64,000 nucleotides of DNA from Fontibacillus puldeungensis (GTDB lineage Bacteria; Bacillota; Bacilli; Paenibacillales; Paenibacillaceae): contig NZ_JBHTLM010000001.1 of assembly GCF_042678945.1 (NCBI RefSeq), forward strand, positions 372,001-436,000, written 5' to 3'. The notes beneath the pieces are model-generated. The model saw only the letters and a list, made by a program, of their open reading frames with translations, did no database searches and was not told the origin of the DNA. The stretch's first letter is position 1, and the number at the start of each line of letters is the position of its first letter. Both the position numbers and the translations under genes were made by a program. Positions 9,557-17,105 of the stretch are shown one piece after another.

Positions 9557-11869
9557 TTACAGCTCGCTGTGTGTAAGATCCTCAGAAACGTCGTCACCTT
9601 CCGCATGTGAATACAGCTTGCGGTATTGGCCGGGGGTAAGCCCTGTTTCTTTCTTGAATTTACGAATGAAGTTAGGAGTATCCAGATATCCAACTCTTTG
9701 AATAATATCCTTCAGCGGATCATTGGTCGTAACCAGTTCGTTAATGACGGCGTTCATCCGTTTTTGCCAAATATATTGGACGAAGTTGATCCCCATTTGT
9801 TCTTTGAAAAACCGACTGAAATAAGAGACCGAAATGGAGTATTTGCAGGCTACCATTTCAAGGCTCAAGGAATGATCCATATAATGACTGTCAATATAGG
9901 TGATGACCTGTTCAATCAGCGAATGCTCCTCCGTTTTCTCCTTACGTTCGACGATCGCACAAAGGCGGGAAGCAAGGCTAAGGAAATGCAGCTTCAATTC
10001 CTCTAATGAATTGGAGGCATCATACATGGAGATATCGGCAGTTAAATTGTCAATGCCCAGTTCCAGCCCGGTTTTAAGCATTGTATTCAAAATGTCAAAA
10101 TATACACATCGTTTGAGCTTTACAGATAGATCCGGATTTTGAAAATAGTTCATTCCTTCGCTAATCGTTTGGGCTGCGACTTCGTAGCTTCCCTGCTTAA
10201 GACTCTGGGACAACTTGAGCAGCAGGCTGCTTGGAACCCACAAGGTCTCTCCTGGAGTCGAAGTCAAGCTCTCGAAGAAAGTAATGCTTCCATGGCCGGA
10301 AAACATGCGAGACTCAAAAGCGGAGCAAGCTTCAATAAAGGATTGGTTGAGCTGATCCGGATCTGGATAGCAGGCGCCAACGCCAATGACCGGATCTAAC
10401 CTGAAGAGACCGACGATATTGTCATGTACCTTCTGGACAATCCCGTGATATTGGTCGATGTCCGACATTCCCTCCAGCAAATCAAAATTGACAATCAACG
10501 CCATCTGACTAGGCTTAGGAAGCTCGACACCGTATACACAGGCGGCAAGTTCCGGAAACTCCACCTTTGCAAGCTGTTCGATCATCGTCTGCCAATCATG
10601 GGCGTCCAAATGATCTTCTGGAACGGAATCTCGGCCAATCATCATTGCAAAGTGATAGGCCTTATCGAAACGAATATCGAACGACCCTTGAAGCTCCTTG
10701 GATATGCTGAGAGCGTTTCCATATTTGAGGAGCATCAGTAAAAATTGGTTTCTCGCATAGGGCTCTTGGAGGTCTGCTCTTGAGCTGTATTCCTGCAAAG
10801 CCGTACGGATGCGGGCAAGCTCATCGCCTGCCATATGTGGTTCCGCCTGCACTCCGCCTACCTTCGACTTCGAATTGGCAAACTCGACAAGATCAATAAT
10901 GGGGTGAAACTGTTTCCGAGCTAAAATGATGGCCACCGCTGCACCACAAACAGCGACGATCGAGAACATTAGTAACATTAAATTACGGATGTGTAGCACA
11001 TTGCTTAAAAATTGCGAGCTAGGCATCAATGTGACATAATCCCATCCGTTTCGATACGATTTGACTGAGACGACGGAATGGGGCTCCCCATTGAGCTTAA
11101 CACTGTGTATGCCGGTTGAAAGATCACATAAGGAGCGCAGTGTCCCGGAGTCTAAAGGCTTCTCTAGATTGCTATTGGAGGCTAAAACCAGCCCTCTGTT
11201 ATCGAATATATAAGAAGAACCTTGATAGTTTCCAATAATAGAGTCGATTAGTCCGGTAAGCTCCGATTCCCTAATCAGATACATAATCGTTCCGTAAGGA
11301 TTCGGATTGTTCGGAGTTATGGGCTCAAGATAGGCCAGTACATTTTCTGTTCCTGATGTTGTCGGATTTCTACCAATAAGCGTGGTAGGACGGACGACCG
11401 GGTATTTTACCGTATTCAAATCTTTGACGATTTCGTCGGGTTTCCAGCCCTTAAAGTTGTATTTATTGTTGAATACATTGAGGCCTGTCATGCCGGCGCT
11501 GGAGTAAATACTCTCATCATTATGGAAGAATAAAAACATTTCACTGACAATCGGGCTTGTCGCCTTGTATTTTTTTAAAGCGGTAATAGCCTCAAGGCTG
11601 TAGTAAGGATCATGAACGCGATACTTCGCGAGCTGTTCATCGTAGGCTACCTGGGATGCTGTGTCACTAAGCTGTTTCATGTGGCTGTCTATGATAGTCT
11701 TGGCTTGAAACAATTGGTTGAAATGCGATTGTTCAATTTCAGACCGTAGATCGCTAACAGCACTGTTGTAGATAATCACTGATAAAAGAACCAGCGGGAC
11801 CAGCAGCATGAACAAGTAAGACAAGATGTATTTTATAAAAAGTTTCGACTTGAAATAATTCAGCTTCAC
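9557..11869 (-). CDS. Membrane-bound AraC-family regulator with extracytoplasmic sensor domain
   Basis: 770 residues from a GTG with an upstream G-rich ribosome site. Transmembrane segment 1 is at about 10-32 (FIKYILSYLFMLLVPLVLLSV) and segment 2 at about 292-316. Between them lies an extracytoplasmic Cache-like sensor of about 260 residues; a linker follows, then a C-terminal AraC double helix-turn-helix at about 655-755 (SLEMVACKYSISVSYFSRFF and KDIIQRVGYLDTPNFIRKFKK). This one-protein architecture is typical of Paenibacillus/Bacillus regulators (YtdP-like) placed next to LplABC-type transporters, as here. It probably senses an extracellular oligosaccharide or the binding protein and activates the divergent transporter operon. 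The ligand is unknown. Confidence 0.9.
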   Translation of the reverse strand: MKLNYFKSKLFIKYILSYLFMLLVPLVLLSVIIYNSAVSDLRSEIEQSHFNQLFQAKTIIDSHMKQLSDTASQVAYDEQLAKYRVHDPYYSLEAITALKKYKATSPIVSEMFLFFHNDESIYSSAGMTGLNVFNNKYNFKGWKPDEIVKDLNTVKYPVVRPTTLIGRNPTTSGTENVLAYLEPITPNNPNPYGTIMYLIRESELTGLIDSIIGNYQGSSYIFDNRGLVLASNSNLEKPLDSGTLRSLCDLSTGIHSVKLNGEPHSVVSVKSYRNGWDYVTLMPSSQFLSNVLHIRNLMLLMFSIVAVCGAAVAIILARKQFHPIIDLVEFANSKSKVGGVQAEPHMAGDELARIRTALQEYSSRADLQEPYARNQFLLMLLKYGNALSISKELQGSFDIRFDKAYHFAMMIGRDSVPEDHLDAHDWQTMIEQLAKVEFPELAACVYGVELPKPSQMALIVNFDLLEGMSDIDQYHGIVQKVHDNIVGLFRLDPVIGVGACYPDPDQLNQSFIEACSAFESRMFSGHGSITFFESLTSTPGETLWVPSSLLLKLSQSLKQGSYEVAAQTISEGMNYFQNPDLSVKLKRCVYFDILNTMLKTGLELGIDNLTADISMYDASNSLEELKLHFLSLASRLCAIVERKEKTEEHSLIEQVITYIDSHYMDHSLSLEMVACKYSISVSYFSRFFKEQMGINFVQYIWQKRMNAVINELVTTNDPLKDIIQRVGYLDTPNFIRKFKKETGLTPGQYRKLYSHAEGDDVSEDLTHSEL

Positions 11870-12393
11870 CTTTATAGCCGCCCCCTGTCTCTCTATATTT
11901 GATTAAAACTGTAATCGAGTTTACCTGATAAAGCAAGGAGATATGTCGTATCGTTGTCCTTTGATAATTATAGAATGTGTCAAAATTGCTGCCTTAACAA
12001 TATGCGATTTTTGCTCCTTAAAACTGCGCCTTACTCCGCTTGGAACTGAAACGACCTGCTGCTTAACCATTACGGCATTGCAAGCCGATTGTCGTTCATC
12101 TCATTCCGTAAAAAACTACACATTCTAATACGCCTAAGTTCATTAATAACAGCAAAACTTATGTAACATTATGTACCATGGAATTTGTAAAATCTGCATT
12201 AACGAATTGTAAGCGGAACCAAAACGACATATTTACGAGTTGTTGATTGGTGGGTTACACTGCGAGTGTCATCTGAAAGCGGAAAAATACCCGATCAACT
12301 GAAAAGTCGGGCAAAAAGCTTTTTCCCGTGTTAAAAAATGTGACATCTTTCTGAAGCCATACTGGTTTACAAAGAGGGAAGGGAGTGAAGTGG
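11870..12393. promoter_or_regulatory. Divergent regulatory region between AraC-type regulator and transporter operon
   Basis: 524 bp, AT-rich and gene-free; it should carry promoters for both directions. It contains ATGTGTCAAAATTG at 11975-11988, the same 14-mer found at 7550-7563 in the lacI/GH29 promoter region. It also contains a weak cre-like sequence at 12208-12221 that breaks the consensus at one key position, and a small hairpin (CCCGA/TCGGG) near 12292-12312. No convincing sigma-A promoter was assigned. Confidence 0.5.
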
Positions 12394-13356
12394 ATGAAAG
12401 AGGGTACACAAGCAGCTATGAATTTGAACTTAGTACCTACGAGGAAAAAGAAAGGGGATTTGTGGAAAAAGATCATTCGGAATTGGCAACTGTATATTTT
12501 CATATTACCGGCTTTCCTAAGCATTATCATTTTCAGCTATATACCAATGTACGGAATTCTCATCGCATTTAACAACTATGTTCCGACAGATGGGATTTTG
12601 GGCAGCCATTGGGTAGGTTTTGAACATTTTACTCGATTTTTTAATTCCTATTACTTCTGGGATTTGTTGTGGAACACGCTGAGCATTAGTCTTTACGGAC
12701 TAGCTATCGGCTTTCCGCTTCCGATTATCCTGGCGCTATCCTTCAATGAAGTGAAGGACGGATTTTTCAAACGGACGGTTCAAACCGTTACTTATGCGCC
12801 GCACTTTATTTCGATGGTCGTTATGGCCGGGATGATTATTACATTCCTGTCGCCATCCTCCGGGATGATTGTTCATATGATAGAAGCCTTCGGGATAACT
12901 CCTCCGAACTTTCTAACCGATCCCCGGTGGTTTAAGACCATTTATGTACTTTCCGATGTTTGGCAAAGTACAGGCTGGGGAACAATCATTTACCTGGCAG
13001 CATTGACCGGCGTTGACCCAGGACTGCATGAAGCGGCTGTTCTGGACGGTGCCACCCGGTTGCAGCGGATTCGGCACATCAATATTCCAACGATTATTCC
13101 AACAATTACCATTCTCCTGATTTTGAATATGGGTAGCTTGCTGGGGGTAGGCTTTGAAAAAATTCTCTTGCTGCAAAACCCGCTAAACATGGAATCATCC
13201 GACGTGATCTCAACGTTCGTGTACCGTTCCGGTTTGGTAAACGCCCAATACAGCTTCTCCACGGCAGTAGGTTTGTTCAACTCCGTTGTCAACGCTATTC
13301 TGCTCGTTTTGGTGAACCAGATTGTGCGGCGAACCAGTGAGAACAGCCTATGGTAG
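12394..13356 (+). CDS. Carbohydrate ABC transporter permease, LplB type
   Basis: 320 residues from ATG 12394 with GGAG 8 nt upstream; a GTG nine bases earlier is possible. Six transmembrane segments are expected; the first is WQLYIFILPAFLSIIIFSYIP. The inner-membrane permease signature EAAVLDGATRLQRIRHINIPTI lies around residues 212-233, where the EAA loop contacts the ATPase. It is the first gene of a three-gene importer operon (permease, permease, binding protein) without its own ATPase; such systems use a shared MsmX-like ATPase encoded elsewhere. Oligosaccharide import for the adjoining glycosidases is inferred from context. Confidence 0.92.
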   Translation: MKEGTQAAMNLNLVPTRKKKGDLWKKIIRNWQLYIFILPAFLSIIIFSYIPMYGILIAFNNYVPTDGILGSHWVGFEHFTRFFNSYYFWDLLWNTLSISLYGLAIGFPLPIILALSFNEVKDGFFKRTVQTVTYAPHFISMVVMAGMIITFLSPSSGMIVHMIEAFGITPPNFLTDPRWFKTIYVLSDVWQSTGWGTIIYLAALTGVDPGLHEAAVLDGATRLQRIRHINIPTIIPTITILLILNMGSLLGVGFEKILLLQNPLNMESSDVISTFVYRSGLVNAQYSFSTAVGLFNSVVNAILLVLVNQIVRRTSENSLW

Positions 13357-13375
13357 AAGAAGGGAGTGGTAACTT

Positions 13376-14281
13376 GTGGCTGCGGTAGTAAAAGAAACAA
13401 GCAAAGATAAGGTATTTCTTATATGTAACTATATTTATTTGGTTCTTGCGTTTATCATTGTCGCTTATCCTGTGCTGTATATCATCAGCGCTTCCATAAG
13501 TAATCCGAAGTTTGTCTCATCTGGAGAGATGTGGCTCTTACCGAAGGGAATTACGTTTGAGGGTTATCAAAGGGTATTTCGGGATCCCTCCATCTGGAGA
13601 GGCTACGGAAACACAATTCTTTATGTAGCCATCGGTACTTTCGTCAACCTGGCCGTGACGCTGCCGGCTGCTTATTCGCTTAGCCGGAGGGACTTTGTCG
13701 GACGGAACGTAATTATGGGGATTTTCATGGTTACGATGTTTTTTGGAGGCGGTTTGGTACCAAGCTATTTGTTGATCAAAAACTTGGGACTCGTCAACAG
13801 CATGTGGGCGCTCATACTTCCTGGAGCAACTTCCATCTATAACTTGATTATTTGCCGGACATTCTTCCAATCCTCGATTCCTAAGGAACTAGAGGAGGCG
13901 GCCGAAATTGATGGCTGCAGTAATTTCCGACTTTTCTTCAGCATCGTGCTTCCTCTATCAATGTCGATCATCGCGGTTATGGCCCTGTTCTTTGGGGTCG
14001 GACACTGGAACAATTACTTCTCGGCGATGATTTATTTGAACGATGAAGCAAAATATCCACTGCAACTGGTACTCCGGCAAATTCTGGTCTTGCAGGAAAT
14101 GTCGGCACAGGCAGGCGGAATCAGCGCGAGCCAAGCTACGGCTATGAATAATAAAGCAGAAGTCGCCGCGCTCGTGAAGTATGCTGTTATCATTGTGTCT
14201 ACGCTGCCTATTATTATTATCTATCCGTTCTTGCAGCGCTATTTTGTCCAAGGTGTCATGATCGGTTCCATTAAGGGATGA
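13376..14281 (+). CDS. Carbohydrate ABC transporter permease, LplC/YtcP type
   Basis: 301 residues from GTG preceded by AAGGGAG, 19 bp after the LplB-type gene. The hydrophobic N-terminus VFLICNYIYLVLAFIIVAYPVLY is followed by five more predicted membrane helices. The EAA loop ELEEAAEIDGCSNFRLFFSIVLPLS lies at about 172-196. The C-terminal ending (RYFVQGVMIGSIKG) is characteristic of the CUT1 LplC subgroup. It is the second half of the membrane channel formed with the preceding gene. Confidence 0.92.
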   Translation: MAAVVKETSKDKVFLICNYIYLVLAFIIVAYPVLYIISASISNPKFVSSGEMWLLPKGITFEGYQRVFRDPSIWRGYGNTILYVAIGTFVNLAVTLPAAYSLSRRDFVGRNVIMGIFMVTMFFGGGLVPSYLLIKNLGLVNSMWALILPGATSIYNLIICRTFFQSSIPKELEEAAEIDGCSNFRLFFSIVLPLSMSIIAVMALFFGVGHWNNYFSAMIYLNDEAKYPLQLVLRQILVLQEMSAQAGGISASQATAMNNKAEVAALVKYAVIIVSTLPIIIIYPFLQRYFVQGVMIGSIKG

Positions 14282-14321
14282 TCTTGCCATAAATTTAACA
14301 TCAAAAGGGGAGGTTTGTTTC

Positions 14322-15956
14322 ATGCAGAAAAAGCTTCAAAAACGAGGGGCCATCTTGCTAAGTATCATCATGTTATTCTCCATACTTACCGCTTGCGGCT
14401 CGTCGGACAAATCGTCATCGGGGAATAAAGCTTCAGGAAACACAGCAAGCAATTCCACCAATGCAGCGTCGGATGTGAAGAAAGACGGCTTTCCAATCGT
14501 AAGTAAACCAATTACTCTCACTATGCTGGCGCAAAGCGCAAACATGGGCGATTGGAGCAAAATGCCTGTAGTTCAAGAAATGGAAAAATTGTCAAACGTT
14601 AAGATTGAGTTCCAAACGGTTCCGATTGACAGCTTTGCTACAAAGAAAAACTTGGTATTTGCCAGCGGCGACTTGCCTGATATGATTTATGCTGCTGACC
14701 TGAAACCAGCTGAACAGGTAACCTACGGTACCCAAGGTGCCATTATCCCTTTGGAAAACCTGATTGATAACTATGCGCCAAACCTGAAGAAACTTTTAGA
14801 TGAGAACCCGAACTGGCGCAAAAACATTACGACCTCAGATGGTCACATTTATTCCCTGCCGTTTTTCGATTCAGCCGCTGTTTGGTACCGCGGACCGATG
14901 TGGTATAACGGTAAATTCTTGAAAGCTTTGAACGCTACTGAACCTAAAACAACAGAAGAATTGTATACTTACCTGAAGCGTGTTAAAACCGAAGACCCTA
15001 ACGGCAACGGTAAAGCAGATGAAATTCCACTTTGCTCTGTTAAACTGGATGACTTGCGGATGTTCTTCCTTGGATTCTGGGGCATCTACAACGAAGAATA
15101 CTATGCTGACAAAGACGGAAAAGTGCATTACACACCACAAGAAGAAGGATATAAAGGTTATCTGACTTTCTTGAACCGCTTGTGGAAAGAAGACCTGCTT
15201 GACCATGAAACCTTCTCGCAAAACGATGATCAAAAGAAAGCAAAAGGTAAAGAAAACCGCCTTGCTCTGTTCAGTGACTACATGGCTTACTTCACACTTG
15301 GCGGCGAGCAAAGCACGAGCGACCCTATGATGACTCCGGTAAGCAGTGAAATTGCTGGAACTCCAGTATACGGTAAACATCCAGGTATGTCGGCAAACGG
15401 TGCATTCGCCATCACGAAGCACAATCCGAACCCTGAAGCAACAATGCGTTGGATTGACTATCAATTTGGCTACGACGGCGCAACGCTTTGGAATCAAGGA
15501 CCTGAAGGCAACATGTGGAAATACAAAGACAAAGCTACTCATACAAAAGAATGGCTTCCAGTACCAGGTGGCGGCGATCGCGAAGAATATCGCGCAACGA
15601 TCACTCCAAACTATGGTATCTTGACTCCAGGTGTTAACCTGAAAGAAATGACCAACGGTCTCAGAACTCCATTTGACGACTGGATCGACAAACAAAACCA
15701 AGAGAAACTAGTTCCAATTGGTAAAGTTCCAATGCCAAACGTATATTTGTCCAACGATGAACAATCGCAAGTTACAGCTCTCTTGTCTGACTTGGAAACT
15801 TACACGAAACAAATGGAAGCTAAATTTGTAACCGGTCAAGAACCACTTTCCAACTGGGATAAATATGTTGCCCAGCTGAAGAAAATGGGCAGCGATGAAA
15901 TCGTTAAGATTTATCAATCAGCCTATGACCGTTGGAACCAAGAAGGAACAAAATAA
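14322..15956 (+). CDS. Extracellular solute-binding lipoprotein of the LplA type
   Basis: 544 residues with ribosome site GGGGAGG. The signal peptide ends in the lipobox LTAC (Cys25 lipidated), followed by a Ser/Asn-rich linker and a large CUT1-type binding protein (DMIYAADLKPAEQ, MSANGAFAITKHNPNPE..MRWIDYQFG). It captures an oligosaccharide outside the membrane and delivers it to the two permeases encoded upstream. Codon choice is visibly more biased than in neighbours (many AAC, GAA, GCT, GGT, AAA), as in highly expressed genes; this also creates long spurious frames on the opposite strand. A terminator follows. Confidence 0.93.
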   Translation: MQKKLQKRGAILLSIIMLFSILTACGSSDKSSSGNKASGNTASNSTNAASDVKKDGFPIVSKPITLTMLAQSANMGDWSKMPVVQEMEKLSNVKIEFQTVPIDSFATKKNLVFASGDLPDMIYAADLKPAEQVTYGTQGAIIPLENLIDNYAPNLKKLLDENPNWRKNITTSDGHIYSLPFFDSAAVWYRGPMWYNGKFLKALNATEPKTTEELYTYLKRVKTEDPNGNGKADEIPLCSVKLDDLRMFFLGFWGIYNEEYYADKDGKVHYTPQEEGYKGYLTFLNRLWKEDLLDHETFSQNDDQKKAKGKENRLALFSDYMAYFTLGGEQSTSDPMMTPVSSEIAGTPVYGKHPGMSANGAFAITKHNPNPEATMRWIDYQFGYDGATLWNQGPEGNMWKYKDKATHTKEWLPVPGGGDREEYRATITPNYGILTPGVNLKEMTNGLRTPFDDWIDKQNQEKLVPIGKVPMPNVYLSNDEQSQVTALLSDLETYTKQMEAKFVTGQEPLSNWDKYVAQLKKMGSDEIVKIYQSAYDRWNQEGTK

Positions 15957-15997
15957 TCAATTCGCATTAAGAATTGCTGAGCGAAGAAGCAGAAGTT

Positions 15998-16030
15998 GGA
16001 AGCGACGATTTTCGCCGCTTCCTTCTTTTT
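15998..16030 (+). terminator. Terminator after the solute-binding protein gene
   Basis: Stem GGAAGCG / CGCTTCC (15998-16004 with 16016-16022) followed by TTCTTTTTT. It may be partly read through into the next gene, 42 bp further on. Confidence 0.7.
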
Positions 16031-16071
16031 TAGGGTGGGAATAACATTCATCTATCAAAGGAGGTAAATAA

Positions 16072-17100
16072 GTGAACAGAAGTGAAGTTCCGGAACCTAA
16101 CATTAGATATTCGCCTAAATCATATTATTGTAAACGAGCTTGTAGCCAGCTTGTGCTTGATGGACGGCTGGATAAGCCTTTTTGGGATAAGGCGGATTGG
16201 ACGGATGACTTCGTCGATATCGAAGGCGATCTACGCCCGATGCCGTCTAAACGTACTCGGGTTAAAATGCTGTGGGATGATGAGTACTTTTATGTAGGTG
16301 CGGAATTAATAGAAGACCAAATTTGGGCGACACTGACGGAACGGGATTCGGTCATCTTTTACGATAACGATTTTGAAATCTTTATCGATCCAGACGGAGA
16401 CACCCACCAATATTATGAATTTGAAATCAATGCGCTCAATACGGTATGGGATTTGCTGCTTGTTCAGCCTTATCGTGACGGAGGTCCGCCAATCAACGGC
16501 TGGGACATTCAGGGCCTTAAGACAGCTGTACACATTGACGGAGAGCTAAACCATCCTGGGGCGGATAACCGAAAATGGAGCGTCGAGGTCGCCATGCCTT
16601 GGGCCGCGTTACGGGAATGTGCTCCTGACGGGCGTCCTCCAGTGAAAGGTGAATTTTGGCGCGTTAATTTCTCGCGGGTGGAGTGGCAGACAGAGGTCAT
16701 TGATGGCAAATACGTCAAAGTAACCAATCCGGAAACGGGGAAGCCATTTCCTGAGGATAACTGGGTATGGTCGCCTCAAGGCATTATTAATATGCATTAT
16801 CCTGAGTTATGGGGTTATGTTGTTTTTACGGATGAGGATAAACCAAGTGCTTTTGAGCTACCGAAGGACGAATTCGTCAAATGGGAGCTGCGTAGGTTGT
16901 ATTACCGGGAACGCAATCATTATGCCCGTTCGGGCGAGTATACAACGGATCTGGAATGGTTGATGGGTGAAGACCAAGAGACATGGAGCATCCGGCCAGC
17001 CCTGGAAATTACAAGTAAAATGTTTCAAATATCCGCGCCGGCAGCAGATGGAACGGGTACTTTCTATATTAGAGAAGACGGAAAATTGTGGAGGGAGTAA
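16072..17100 (+). CDS. CBM9-like carbohydrate-binding family protein
   Basis: 342 residues from GTG with AAAGGAGG upstream. The segment LVLDGRLDKPFWDKADWTDDF (about 26-46) and the downstream VKMLWDDEYFYVGAEL, DNDFEIFIDPDGDTHQYYEFEINALNTVWDLLL and DNWVWSPQGIINMHYPELWGYV blocks are typical of the stand-alone CBM9-like family of Bacillota and Bacteroidota. No signal peptide is present, unusual for a carbohydrate-binding fold and pointing to a cytoplasmic protein. The C-terminal 80 residues are less familiar. It is followed after 5 bp by the transglutaminase-fold gene, so the two should be made together. No enzymatic activity is established; it may present glycans or glycopeptides to the next protein. 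Confidence 0.8.
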   Translation: MNRSEVPEPNIRYSPKSYYCKRACSQLVLDGRLDKPFWDKADWTDDFVDIEGDLRPMPSKRTRVKMLWDDEYFYVGAELIEDQIWATLTERDSVIFYDNDFEIFIDPDGDTHQYYEFEINALNTVWDLLLVQPYRDGGPPINGWDIQGLKTAVHIDGELNHPGADNRKWSVEVAMPWAALRECAPDGRPPVKGEFWRVNFSRVEWQTEVIDGKYVKVTNPETGKPFPEDNWVWSPQGIINMHYPELWGYVVFTDEDKPSAFELPKDEFVKWELRRLYYRERNHYARSGEYTTDLEWLMGEDQETWSIRPALEITSKMFQISAPAADGTGTFYIREDGKLWRE

Positions 17101-17105
17101 ACCTA

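Noticed and set aside
12208..12221. cre-like TGTAAGCGGAACCA upstream of the LplB-type gene
   Set aside because: The pyrimidine required after CG is G and the right half-site is poor, so it is not called as a CcpA site.
14871..15701. 276-codon open frame on the minus strand inside the solute-binding protein gene
   Set aside because: It is a mirror of strong codon bias in the real plus-strand lipoprotein gene; it has no ribosome site and reads as low-likelihood protein.
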